Shown here: positions 41,952 through 49,004 of the stretch, in pieces | Layout of the letters: the number at the start of each line of letters is the position of its first letter | How positions within the stretch are numbered: the first letter of the stretch is position 1 | From: Clostridiales bacterium GWF2_38_85 | GTDB taxonomy: Bacteria; Bacillota; Clostridia; Oscillospirales; CAG-382 | Reading direction: 5' to 3' | NCBI GenBank assembly: GCA_001797275.1 | Contig: MGOY01000045.1 | Coordinates: 1-49,004 of the forward strand | DNA length: 49,004 bases | The notes under the pieces: model-generated | Seen by the model: the letters and a program-made list of their open reading frames with translations, nothing else | What the model was told of the DNA's origin: nothing | Databases searched by the model: none | Translations under genes and position numbers: made by a program

Positions 41952-42518
41952 TTAATCGCTTTCAAGACTTTCTATCAGCTGCTTCAGCCTGTCAGCCTGA
42001 GCTTTGCTGATGGTTTTCCAGTCTCCGCTTTCGTTTCTAAAAAGGGCATCATCTCTTAGGTAATAATTTTTTTCTGAATCGGGATAATTAACTGTGATTG
42101 TTATTACTGTACCATCATTTTCATCAACCATATCCTGCGATTCGAAAAATATCAAATCATCGATATAGCTTATAATGGAATTGATTTTCTCTGTAGTTCT
42201 AAACAAACGATAAATACCTTCATCCTCGGTGTTTGTATTAATTTCGATTGATAAAACCGGAATTGAGAAGTCGTCAATAACATCTGATGAAACTTCATCT
42301 GTTGGCAGCGAGGATTCAAGATGATTTTCAGGTGTTGCTTCATCAACCGGTATAAGCATATTTCTGAGCGGAGTCATAAATATAGTGAATGCAAGTATAA
42401 AGCAGGCAGCAACAGGGGTTGCGATTTTCATAAATTGCAAGCATTTGCGATGTTGTTCCGCATAATACAAATCGCGCTTTTTGTATATGCTGCTTTTGAA
42501 TTGTTCTTTGCTTTTCAC
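41952..42518 (-). CDS. Single-pass membrane protein, probable anti-sigma factor
   Basis: 188 residues, GTG start overlapping the sigma-factor stop codon by four bases (GTGA). A short basic cytosolic N-terminus of about 28 residues, one membrane helix (about 30-50), then an acidic extracytoplasmic part. I recognise no zinc anti-sigma motif (HxxxCxxC) in the short N-terminal part, so the family is not known. Position and topology are those of an anti-sigma partner. The outer domain may sense a signal or be a protease target. 25 bases precede serpin. Confidence 0.75.
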   Translation of the reverse strand: MKSKEQFKSSIYKKRDLYYAEQHRKCLQFMKIATPVAACFILAFTIFMTPLRNMLIPVDEATPENHLESSLPTDEVSSDVIDDFSIPVLSIEINTNTEDEGIYRLFRTTEKINSIISYIDDLIFFESQDMVDENDGTVITITVNYPDSEKNYYLRDDALFRNESGDWKTISKAQADRLKQLIESLESD

Positions 42519-43063
42519 AGCTCAAAACCCTCCTTTCCTAACAGGCTTCGGAGAGAGGCTTTCGCACGGTATATCAGATTTTCTACCTGCTTTTTGCTTT
42601 TCTTCATAACCTTCGCCGCATCCTCGTATGACAGCTCCTCAAAATAAACGAGATGAATCGCTGCTCTGTAGTCGCTGTTCAACCGGTTAATTGCAGCATT
42701 GACAAGCCTTTTGCGTTCGTCTGATAACAGCTTTGCTTCAACCGATATAAATTCGTTACTTTTTTCTGCAGCTTCGTCAAGGCTGATGGTGGGGAAGCGT
42801 GAATTGTGTCTGATGTAATCCAATGCTTTGTGTCGTCCGATAGCAAAAAGGTAGGTTTTCAGCGAGGTTTGAAAGTTGTATCGATTTTTGTGGATGAGAA
42901 GCTCGAGGAAGGTGTCCTCGGCAAGGTCCTCCGCAACCGTCAGATTATTTACATAACGGTTGATGAAAAAAATCAGGTTGTGCTGGTATAAATCCAATAT
43001 TTCGTCGAAGCCGCTTTCGTCACCTTCAAGGAAACGGTGATAGCTACTTGCACCGTTGTCCAT
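42515..43063 (-). CDS. ECF-type RNA polymerase sigma factor
   Basis: 182 residues with region 2 (about 20-90: LYQHNLIFFINRYV, AEDLAEDTFLELL, TYLFAIGRHKALDYIR) and region 4 (about 120-175: LNSDYRAAIHLVYFEELSYE, then DAAKVMKKSKKQVENLIYRAKASLR). It directs polymerase to a small set of promoters, probably including its own operon. GGAGG precedes ATG by 8 bases. No clear ECF-type promoter was found by eye in 43064-43130. The overlap with the membrane protein gene supports a sigma/anti-sigma pair. Confidence 0.92.
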   Translation of the reverse strand: MDNGASSYHRFLEGDESGFDEILDLYQHNLIFFINRYVNNLTVAEDLAEDTFLELLIHKNRYNFQTSLKTYLFAIGRHKALDYIRHNSRFPTISLDEAAEKSNEFISVEAKLLSDERKRLVNAAINRLNSDYRAAIHLVYFEELSYEDAAKVMKKSKKQVENLIYRAKASLRSLLGKEGFEL

Positions 43064-43130
43064 AATTCAATACCTCCGGGTTTACATCTATTATTCGTTT
43101 AAGTTTTTAAAAACACTCACTAAAAAATCA

Positions 43131-43164
43131 ATTGTCAACCTATATTAAATTTTAAGTTGACAAT
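43131..43164 (+). promoter_or_regulatory. BirA-type biotin operator overlapping the bioY promoter
   Basis: ATTGTCAAC (43131-43139) and GTTGACAAT (43156-43164) are perfect inverted repeats 16 bases apart. The Firmicute BirA operator is known as TTGTTAAC-N14 to 16-GTTAACAA, so this is a one-base variant in each arm. The right arm covers the bioY -35, so bound BirA would block the promoter when biotin is sufficient. Confidence 0.65.
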
Positions 43165-43185
43165 GCGAAATTTATATGCTATAAT
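43157..43185 (+). promoter_or_regulatory. Consensus promoter of bioY
   Basis: TTGACA (43157-43162) and TATAAT (43180-43185), both perfect, 17 bases apart. Transcription should start near 43192, giving a leader of about 146 bases that is mostly filled by the palindromic repeat at 43219-43318. Confidence 0.88.
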
Positions 43186-43218
43186 AAAATAAATCTTGTA
43201 TACAGAAAATGCAGAGCC

Positions 43219-43318
43219 TTGTAGGGGCGACCCTATGTGGTCGCTCGTCCTGTATATCAATGAACATCAATGGGCGACCACTCGAGGTAACTATCAGGTT
43301 GCCTGTGTGCCCCTGCAA
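43219..43318. repeat. Palindromic TGTAGGGG-type repeat in the bioY leader
   Basis: TTGTAGGGGC (43219-43228) and GCCCCTGCAA (43309-43318) are near-perfect inverted ends. Inside, GTGGTCGC (43237-43244) pairs with GCGACCAC (43274-43281). The unit looks like the widespread short palindromic repeats of clostridial genomes and is related to the shorter hairpins at 43910 and 44889. It ends 19 bases before the bioY ATG. Confidence 0.7.
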
Positions 43319-43337
43319 AAAAAGGAAAATTATATTT

Positions 43338-43880
43338 ATGAAATCAAGAAAAACAATTCTTTCACTCGTTTATATTGCACTTTTTGTCGCAATTATTGCT
43401 GTCTGTTCGTGGATTTCCATCCCGATAGTTATCCCGTTTACACTACAAACCTTTGCAGTTTTTGTTACCGCAGGACTTCTCGGAATCAAACGCGGAACAA
43501 CAGCAGTGGTCGTGTATATATTGCTCGGGCTGGTCGGAGTTCCGGTTTTCTCACAGTTCAGAAGCGGACTTGGTGCCTTGCTCGGGAACACCGGCGGCTA
43601 TATCATCGGTTTTCTTTTCACAGCGCTTGCGGTTGGCATTATAACAGAAATTTTCGGTAAAAAGCTGTATGTGCTGATAATTGCGATGATTATAGGTTTA
43701 GTTTTATGTTATGCTTTCGGAACCGCGTGGTTTATGTACATCTATACAAAAAATACAGGAACAATAGGATTATGGTCAGTTCTCTCGGTATGTATTGTTC
43801 CATATCTTATCCCCGATGTGATAAAAATCGTTGTCGCCGCTGTAATCGTAAACAGGGTTAATAAATATGTCAAGATATAA
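43338..43880 (+). CDS. bioY: Biotin transporter substrate-binding subunit BioY
   Basis: 180 residues from ATG 43338 with AAAAAGGAAAA upstream; the open frame before it lies in the palindromic repeat and should not be translated. Six hydrophobic segments. BioY landmarks: WISIPIVIPFTLQTFAVFV, GTTAVVVYILLGLVGVPVFS, and the biotin-site stretch GALLGNTGGYIIGF. It is the S component of an ECF transporter, using shared EcfAAT subunits encoded elsewhere, and imports biotin. The BirA-type operator at the promoter fits control by biotin. Stands alone. Confidence 0.95.
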   Translation: MKSRKTILSLVYIALFVAIIAVCSWISIPIVIPFTLQTFAVFVTAGLLGIKRGTTAVVVYILLGLVGVPVFSQFRSGLGALLGNTGGYIIGFLFTALAVGIITEIFGKKLYVLIIAMIIGLVLCYAFGTAWFMYIYTKNTGTIGLWSVLSVCIVPYLIPDVIKIVVAAVIVNRVNKYVKI

Positions 43881-43909
43881 TACAAGAATCATATAGCAAA
43901 GGATTAGTA

Positions 43910-43942
43910 TTTGTAGGGGAGCCCCTGTGTGGGCTACCGTTT
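43910..43942 (+). repeat. Short hairpin repeat, TGTAGGGGAGCCC type
   Basis: Begins TTTGTAGGGGAGCCCC and ends GGGCTACCGTTT, with AGCCC (43920-43924) pairing with GGGCT (43931-43935). It is a direct-orientation relative of 44889-44921, so the deoR-family gene lies between two copies. The rest of 43881-44111 holds only the promoter listed next. Confidence 0.7.
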
Positions 43943-44017
43943 GTTGCATTCAGTACATTATTTGCATCAAAACGTCAACATGAGTTAAAATAAGTTAATA
44001 ATAATTCCCGTTTAGTG

Positions 44018-44046
44018 TTGACAACCGTTATCAAGCGTGATATAAT
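44018..44046 (+). promoter_or_regulatory. Consensus promoter of the DeoR-family gene
   Basis: TTGACA (44018-44023) and TATAAT (44041-44046), both perfect, with a 17-base spacer, 65 bases before the ATG at 44112. Confidence 0.88.
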
Positions 44047-44111
44047 GTTAATGTCAAGAAACGTAAGCCGACATACACAACTTGAATAAATAATAGAAAT
44101 GGGGCTAAACG

Positions 44112-44888
44112 ATGTTTATTGAAGAAAGGCATCAGGCAATTCTAGACATTCTAACAGAAAAAGGCAGTATCAGTACAGCAGAAATACAAAGAAAATTTTA
44201 TGTAGGATATGACTCTGCGAAAAGAGATTTAAGAATTCTTGAAGAAAAAGGATTTCTAAAAAGAACTCACGGCGGAGCGATTCCTGTACAGCAAGTTGCC
44301 AGCGGAAAACCACCAAAAACAACCTGCAAGGATATTATAGAAGTAAAAGAAAATTATCATGCAATCGCATTAAAAGCGGTTTCTATTATAAAAGACAATG
44401 ATGTTGTTTTTATTACAGCAGCGACTGTAGGCTATTTCATGACGCAGAATTTACCGGACAATATTAAAATTCGTGTTGTTACCAATTCAATAATTATTGC
44501 CGAGGAGTTGCGAAAGAAAGATAATGTATCGGTAATATTATTGGGCGGAGAGATGGATAATAAAGGATGTTGTTATGATGCATTTGCTATTGATATGATT
44601 AAAAAGTTAAGGTTTGATAAATGCTTTATCACAGCTGCTTGTATATCCGCTAAATTCGGATTATCTATTCAAAAAACGCAGGTAATCAGTTTTTGGAATG
44701 CAGTGATTGACAGCTCAAAGAAAACTATCGGGCTGTTTCCCACTGAGAAAATCGGTTTTGAATCTGTTGTCAGCATTTGCCCTGCAAACAGACTAAATAT
44801 GCTTATAACTGATTGGGACGCTTCCGAAGATGATTTAAATGAATTTGACGAGCAAAACATTGAAGTCGTTATCGTGGAAAATAGTTAA
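44112..44888 (+). CDS. DeoR/GlpR-family transcriptional regulator
   Basis: 258 residues. An N-terminal DeoR helix-turn-helix (about 6-60) has GSISTAEIQRKFYVGYDSAK and ends with the signature LKRTHGGAIP. A DeoRC sugar-phosphate-sensing domain (about 80-235) contains RVVTNSIIIAEELRK, VILLGGEMDN and DKCFITAACIS, where the usual GAxGI sequence is altered. Such regulators commonly repress a sugar or nucleoside pathway until a phosphorylated sugar binds. No metabolic gene is adjacent in the same direction; the convergent nucleoside phosphorylase is a possible but unproved target. Confidence 0.92.
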   Translation: MFIEERHQAILDILTEKGSISTAEIQRKFYVGYDSAKRDLRILEEKGFLKRTHGGAIPVQQVASGKPPKTTCKDIIEVKENYHAIALKAVSIIKDNDVVFITAATVGYFMTQNLPDNIKIRVVTNSIIIAEELRKKDNVSVILLGGEMDNKGCCYDAFAIDMIKKLRFDKCFITAACISAKFGLSIQKTQVISFWNAVIDSSKKTIGLFPTEKIGFESVVSICPANRLNMLITDWDASEDDLNEFDEQNIEVVIVENS

Positions 44889-44921
44889 TTTGTAGAGGAG
44901 CCCCAGTGTGGGCTCCCGTTT
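44889..44921 (+). repeat. Short hairpin repeat, second copy, abutting the deoR stop codon
   Basis: Opens TTTGTAGAGGAGCCCC and closes GGGCTCCCGTTT. GGAGCCC (44897-44903) and GGGCTCC (44910-44916) form a perfect 7-bp stem with a 6-base loop. It starts on the very next base after the stop codon, in the same orientation as the copy at 43910. Confidence 0.72.
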
Positions 44922-44948
44922 CATATTATGATGTATATATCCATAAAA

Positions 44949-45722
44949 TTAAATTGCACAAACTGCATCCAATGCCAGCTCCAAAGCTATGGCATCCGAA
45001 TCTTTACCCCAACCTCTATCATCATGTATATCAAAATTAGCAAGGGTATCAGCTGTGTATAATATTTGACCAAAAATTGCGTTCCTGAATTCTGCACATG
45101 CAGCCAAGCCTGCACACTCCATTTCAACTACAGTACAACCTTCTTCTTTACGATAATTGACCATATCAATAGTTTCTCTATAGAAACCATCGGTTGTCCA
45201 TGTCTTACATAATTGATAGCTTATCCCTTTTTTATTTAGTACAGATTTTATTGAATTAACTGCTGTTTGATTAAGTGATACTGTTCTGCTGGGAGGTAAA
45301 TAATGATATGAAGTTCCTTCATCACGTAATGCTTCGGTAGGTATTAGGAACTCATTTTCGGGGATATCAATCAAAGAACCGCAACAACCAATCGTTATAA
45401 TTTCTTTTACGCCATAACTGATTAAGAAATCCAAAAACTGCACTGCTGCGGAAGAGCCTAAAGGTGCTTGACATAAACACAGATCGATACCATTATGTAT
45501 CGTTTTATATATTGGAAACACCTTGGTTATAGTAACGAATTCTCCGATTTGTTCGCAGTTATTTTCTTTTGAATATTGATAAATCTCATTATTTAAAAAA
45601 GGGAATACTGCTTTTTTAGGGAATGAATATAGATTTTTTCTGTTAGGCATTAGAATAGCCTTCTGTTTTGAATCATATTCAAGAATAGGGAAATCTTTTT
45701 TTGTTATTGACATATTTATCAT
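44949..45722 (-). CDS. Nucleoside phosphorylase (PNP/UDP family)
   Basis: 257 residues, PNP_UDP_1 fold. Landmarks: the ribose/phosphate strand CQAPLGSSAAVQFLDFLIS, TIGCCGSL (phosphate-loop region), the base/ribose motif VVEMECAGLAACAEF and the catalytic aspartate region ILYTADTL. It splits a nucleoside with phosphate into base and ribose-1-phosphate; the EMECA form resembles uridine phosphorylases, but base preference is not certain. Two ATGs, at 45722 and three codons later, are possible. Last gene of the minus-strand row, 6 bases after a methyltransferase gene and facing deoR tail to tail. Confidence 0.88.
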   Translation of the reverse strand: MINMSITKKDFPILEYDSKQKAILMPNRKNLYSFPKKAVFPFLNNEIYQYSKENNCEQIGEFVTITKVFPIYKTIHNGIDLCLCQAPLGSSAAVQFLDFLISYGVKEIITIGCCGSLIDIPENEFLIPTEALRDEGTSYHYLPPSRTVSLNQTAVNSIKSVLNKKGISYQLCKTWTTDGFYRETIDMVNYRKEEGCTVVEMECAGLAACAEFRNAIFGQILYTADTLANFDIHDDRGWGKDSDAIALELALDAVCAI

Positions 45723-45728
45723 CTCGTC

Positions 45729-46586
45729 TCATCTTTTTCGTTGTGCTTGAATTATGCAATAGCGTTGAGTATCACCGGCGACAGGAATTAAATCATAGGG
45801 ATTTTCTGCCCATACAGCCTCAGCAACAACAGTTGAAACGATGTTTTCAAAGCCTGCATTTTTTAAGTCCTCGATTAAATAATCTTCAACCAATCCTCTT
45901 TCGAGGTTGTGTTTCTTTGCAAGCTCAAAGCTTTTTGCGCCTTTTTGAATATAGCTTCCTTGGATAATAATTTTACCGTTTGGTTTGAGGAGCCTATATA
46001 ATTCCTTCGCAACCTTATCGCCTTCAGGAATATTCCCGAATCCCGCAAATGAAGTTATGTAGTCAAAGCTTTCGTCCTTAATTGACATGTATCTACCGTC
46101 AGTAGCAACATAAGAAACACGATTGTCGTCTGTCGGCTTAATTTTTCTTGTCCATGCCAGTATTCGGTCGCTTATGTCTGTACAAACAATATTGAAATCC
46201 TTATTAGATGAGTTTAATAACTTTTCAAGCATACCACCCATTCCGGTAGCAAGATCGCAAACATCACCGGACAAGTTGGTGATTAAATTGTTCATATATT
46301 CATGATGCAATTTTTCAGCGTCCTTTGTTTCTTGATTTTTTCTGTTATAATAATCTCTTGTCCAATTGTCCTCATTTGTTTCCTGTGTTTGCGCTTCAAT
46401 TTCATTCTCAAGAATTTCGTCTGTTATCTTCCAGTATATTGTTTGATTAACCGACAGCTTTGATGAAATAATGTTATATACACCATATTTAAAGCTGTAT
46501 TGATTGCCGCAAGCATTGCATTTTAAGTCACCTGATAATTTGCATTTGCATTCAGGGCAGATAAGTATGTCTAATACGTTTTCCAT
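45729..46586 (-). CDS. Class I SAM methyltransferase with N-terminal zinc ribbon
   Basis: 285 residues. A Trm112/YcaR-like zinc ribbon comes first (CPECKCKLSGDLKCNACG, about residues 10-27). A Rossmann methyltransferase domain follows (about 110-230): VCDLATGMGGMLEKLL (SAM loop), VCTDISDRILAW and a SFAGFGNIPEGDKVAKELYR segment. The layout resembles RlmA-like or ubiquinone-type enzymes with a leading ribbon, but the substrate is unknown. GGAGG precedes ATG; 20 bases separate it from the phosphoesterase gene. Confidence 0.85.
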   Translation of the reverse strand: MENVLDILICPECKCKLSGDLKCNACGNQYSFKYGVYNIISSKLSVNQTIYWKITDEILENEIEAQTQETNEDNWTRDYYNRKNQETKDAEKLHHEYMNNLITNLSGDVCDLATGMGGMLEKLLNSSNKDFNIVCTDISDRILAWTRKIKPTDDNRVSYVATDGRYMSIKDESFDYITSFAGFGNIPEGDKVAKELYRLLKPNGKIIIQGSYIQKGAKSFELAKKHNLERGLVEDYLIEDLKNAGFENIVSTVVAEAVWAENPYDLIPVAGDTQRYCIIQAQRKR

Positions 46587-46606
46587 TTGTAATCCTCCGG
46601 TATTGA

Positions 46607-47332
46607 CTATATTTTATCGTAAAAAACTCGTTTTATTAACAATGTATCGGGATAGTTTAAGCTATCGATCTCATTTATAACTTTTTCGACATCATATGTT
46701 ACTTCTATTGGTTCAATGGTGGCATTTCCATTACTGACAGTTAGAATACCCCCTCTTGCAATATTGTATTTTTTCGAGGGGCAACCAAGTGGACCGCAAT
46801 TTATAAATAACCTCTTATCATCTTTGTTTATTGCTCTGATATGATCATGACCGTAAATAATTACACCTGAATCTATATCGTAAAACATATTATAACAATC
46901 CTGGATGGTTGGGTTTTTTGTAATTTTCACGTATTTGTTTTGTTTGTTCATGCAATAATGCAGAATTGTGATTTTCACATTCTCAATAACTATATCTATT
47001 CTTAAAGGAAGCGATTTTAGAAAATCATATGATTGCTTTGATAGAAGCTTATGTTCCCATTTGTGATGTTCCATTTCGCCTAACTCCATATATTCATCAT
47101 TAGGAATGTCTGTCGGCATGCTTTCAACAAAGTACCTATCATGATTGCCCTTGACAGCAAGCAGCTCCGGGATTTCCATGATTTTTCTGACAGTTTGTTC
47201 GGGATATGGACCAATACCGATTATATCACCACAACATATAATTTTTTCGCAGTTTTCTGCATCGAATTTTTTTAGAATTTCAATTAAAGCAAGTACATTA
47301 TTATGTACATCTGTTATTATCCCTATCTTCAT
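46607..47332 (-). CDS. Calcineurin-like metallophosphoesterase
   Basis: 241 residues with all metal-binding motifs: D8 and H10 (TDVHNN), GDIIGIGPYP (D about 36), GNHDRY (about 63-68), LHYCMN and YGHDHIRA. It resembles the YfcE/YmdB-like group with a short C-terminal cap. Two-metal enzymes of this type cleave phosphomono- or diesters, including cyclic nucleotides. It could recycle a phosphorylated nucleoside with its neighbours, but no substrate is indicated. GGTGA precedes ATG. Confidence 0.88.
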   Translation of the reverse strand: MKIGIITDVHNNVLALIEILKKFDAENCEKIICCGDIIGIGPYPEQTVRKIMEIPELLAVKGNHDRYFVESMPTDIPNDEYMELGEMEHHKWEHKLLSKQSYDFLKSLPLRIDIVIENVKITILHYCMNKQNKYVKITKNPTIQDCYNMFYDIDSGVIIYGHDHIRAINKDDKRLFINCGPLGCPSKKYNIARGGILTVSNGNATIEPIEVTYDVEKVINEIDSLNYPDTLLIKRVFYDKI

Positions 47333-47353
47333 TTTTAATCACCTAATCTTAAA

Positions 47354-47986
47354 TTATCGTATATAAGAAAGATCGTTCAAACGCGATATAATACGGTTTT
47401 TATCCGAATCTTCATGCATAAATGATAATCCTCCTTTGCAACCGGACAAATTACATTTGTTAAACATATTAATATCTAAACCGAGCCACAACGCATAGAA
47501 TATACTTAAAGTGCCGTCATGCGAAACAATAATCAAGTTTTCATCAGGGCTTTCTAAAATCTGATTATAAAAACCTATAAGCCGATTCCATACATCTCTT
47601 TTAGATTCTGCTCCTATGAATGGTTTATCATCAACATTTTTTGCCCAATCAATGGTTTTTTGCCAGACTGAGCATTTTAAATTCTTTTGTACCCATTCTT
47701 TCGATTTCCCAATCGCTTCACCTAAATTAAATTCTCTTAAAACATCGGTAAATATCGGTTTAATGCCTAAAAAACTAGCTACAATTTCCGCTGTATGTTT
47801 TGCTCTTAACAAGTCTGAAGAATACATGATATATCGCTCATTTTTAATTTCTCTGGAAAGGTGCTCCCCAATTCGTTTAGCCTGCTCAATTCCAAGTTCA
47901 GTTAAGTCCCAATCAGCCCACGAACCAACCATTCCATTTGTATGTTGTATTGATTGTGTATGCTGAATAGTTATTATATTTTTCAT
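47354..47986 (-). CDS. Histidine phosphatase family protein with variant RHG motif
   Basis: 210 residues from ATG 47986, which has GAGAGGA just upstream; a GTG four codons earlier overlaps that site. Phosphoglycerate-mutase-like fold. The usual RHG motif reads QHT (IQHTQS), so the phosphoacceptor histidine stays while the flanking arginine and glycine are changed. Other active-site parts are present: SSDLLRAKHTAEI, REFNLGE and VSHDGTLS. Probably a phosphatase; activity with the altered motif is uncertain. Middle gene of the minus-strand enzyme row. Confidence 0.85.
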   Translation of the reverse strand: MKNIITIQHTQSIQHTNGMVGSWADWDLTELGIEQAKRIGEHLSREIKNERYIMYSSDLLRAKHTAEIVASFLGIKPIFTDVLREFNLGEAIGKSKEWVQKNLKCSVWQKTIDWAKNVDDKPFIGAESKRDVWNRLIGFYNQILESPDENLIIVSHDGTLSIFYALWLGLDINMFNKCNLSGCKGGLSFMHEDSDKNRIISRLNDLSYIR

Positions 47987-48141
47987 ATATCCTCTCACTT
48001 TTTATTGCCTAACCCTAACAGTTATCTCACCACTGCGGAGGGTTTCTTCGCTGCTCTCTGTGTTTCATAATTATAAATTCACAACTGGAATTATTGCATC
48101 TTTTTATTCGTATTACGTTCATATTGCGTAGTAAAGTTGCA

Positions 48142-48900
48142 TTACATCTTTTCGGAGCAAACCATTAATTGTAAATATTTTAAAGAGGCTTCTGTTCCGT
48201 TATAGTTTGAAAATGTTTTCATTATACGCATGTTTCGTTCTTGTAATATTTGATGCAGCTCATCTATTGAGTATAAACGAGTAGGATCCCCCGCAGGTAT
48301 CTCTGGCTTTTTTACAGGTTCTTCATAAGGGATATCGTAACCGCTGAATAACATTCGACGAGTTTCACAATTCCATTCAAATTGAGCTAAGGCTAATGCA
48401 TTTTCACCTATTTCCCAATTTGTCCTCGGGAAATAATGTGCTGCATGCTCCGCATTACATATATCCATAAAATGTTTCCCACCGACTTTTAAAGAACGGG
48501 AAATAACATCGAATATTTTCAAATTTTCTTCATCTGTTTCCAAATAACCAATAGCTCCATCTGCTAAGTTTAATACAACACCAAACTCATTTTCAAAATT
48601 TATATCACGGATATCAGCACAAATAAATTTGGCATTTATTTTTTGTTCAATTGCATTTTCTCTCGCATCATCAACGTAAACCTTTGTAATGTCAACGCCT
48701 GTTACATCATAACCCCTTTTTGCAAATGCTAATGAATGACGACCATAACCGCAAGCCAAATCCAATATTCTTTCATCACCTGTTAGTTCAAGAGTTTTAA
48801 TAATGAATTCAACTTGATTTTCAGTATCTTCCACCCACGATTGATTTTTAATATCCAGTGACCAACCCTGCTTATACCAATCAGACGATTTTGCTTTCAT
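48142..48900 (-). CDS. Class I SAM-dependent methyltransferase
   Basis: 252 residues. The Rossmann SAM loop ILDLACGYGRHSLAFAKRGY (about 42-61) and acidic VTGVDITKVYVDDAR are followed by the post-motif FICADIRDINFENEFGVVLN and LADGAIGYLETDEEN. Relatives are small-molecule methyltransferases with unassigned substrates. GGGGTAAATGT precedes ATG. It is separated from the histidine phosphatase gene by about 155 bases with no clear feature, so it may have its own transcript. Confidence 0.87.
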   Translation of the reverse strand: MKAKSSDWYKQGWSLDIKNQSWVEDTENQVEFIIKTLELTGDERILDLACGYGRHSLAFAKRGYDVTGVDITKVYVDDARENAIEQKINAKFICADIRDINFENEFGVVLNLADGAIGYLETDEENLKIFDVISRSLKVGGKHFMDICNAEHAAHYFPRTNWEIGENALALAQFEWNCETRRMLFSGYDIPYEEPVKKPEIPAGDPTRLYSIDELHQILQERNMRIMKTFSNYNGTEASLKYLQLMVCSEKM

Positions 48901-49004
48901 ACATTTACCCCATATTATATAAATAGCACTAAACTGCTACGCAGTGGTTTTTTTCGGCAGCCCAAGTGCTTTATTAAAACTGCTGGTTTTTCTTTATGAA
49001 ATCC

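Noticed and set aside
43209-43337. N-terminal extension of BioY starting in the leader
   Set aside because: The extension is encoded by the palindromic repeat, while ATG 43338 has a proper ribosome binding site and begins the conserved BioY sequence.
48933-48954. ACTGC/GCAGT hairpin followed by seven T residues near the right edge
   Set aside because: The 5-bp stem is too short, and the gene it might serve is not in the window; left unlabelled.
1-49004. CRISPR arrays, tRNA or rRNA genes
   Set aside because: No regularly spaced direct repeats, no cloverleaf-like segment and no rRNA-like stretch were recognised anywhere in the window.

Overview
The window is low-GC, Gram-positive, spore-former-like DNA, most probably from an anaerobic gut-type member of the Clostridia (Ruminococcaceae/Oscillospirales-like). 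The clues are a type I dockerin, a GerM-domain lipoprotein, a darA-holB-ricT block, an rpmH-rnpA-yidD-yidC-jag block, an archaeal-type phosphoglycerate mutase, strong GGAGG ribosome binding sites, and many TTGACA-17-TATAAT promoters. Genus cannot be fixed from sequence reading alone.

Layout. (1) 1-4.5 kb is a decaying accessory region: a NYN-domain protein whose ATG seems to be ATC, a small lipoprotein, a sigma-factor pseudogene, an isolated phage-type lysis cassette whose amidase carries a dockerin, and a GerM-domain lipoprotein. (2) 4.6-11.4 kb is a complete phosphate module: permuted PstS, PstC, PstA, PstB, PhoU, a PhoP-type regulator and a PhoR-type kinase. A structured island lies between the last two. 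(3) 11.5-18.5 kb holds a GGDEF protein, the darA-holB-ricT block behind tandem promoters, and an MBOAT/DHHW/DUF4430 envelope cassette. (4) 18.5-22.7 kb, minus strand, has a DUF4838-like protein and the ribosomal protein L34/RNase P/YidD/YidC/Jag cluster. rpmH (44 codons, GTG start) is included. (5) 22.8-25.4 kb has a D-2-hydroxyacid dehydrogenase, thiamine pyrophosphokinase and a PAP2 phosphatase. (6) 25.4-36.9 kb is one long co-directional minus-strand run: polA, rsmI, apgM, a serine hydrolase, a YiiX-like protein, a GHL10 protein, trmK, a GNAT and rqcH. (7) 37-40.6 kb holds a repeat-rich surface protein, a YbjQ-like protein, a badly damaged ISL3-family element and a small ORF. (8) 40.6-43.1 kb is an ECF sigma / membrane anti-sigma-like / serpin operon. 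(9) 43.1-44.9 kb has bioY behind a BirA-type operator, and a DeoR regulator with a short hairpin repeat on each side. (10) 44.9-48.9 kb is a minus-strand row of small-molecule enzymes: nucleoside phosphorylase, two methyltransferases, metallophosphoesterase and histidine phosphatase.

The items that best reward a second look are these: a two-copy structured element at 12803-12892 and 40500-40592, in which outer arms and loop are kept while the inner stem changes but stays paired; the dockerin-bearing phage-type lysin; the sigma/anti-sigma/serpin operon; the palindromic island between phoP and phoR; the non-ATG starts behind perfect ribosome binding sites at the left edge; and a seven-codon leader ORF ahead of the c-di-AMP receptor gene. 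No CRISPR array, tRNA or rRNA was seen.
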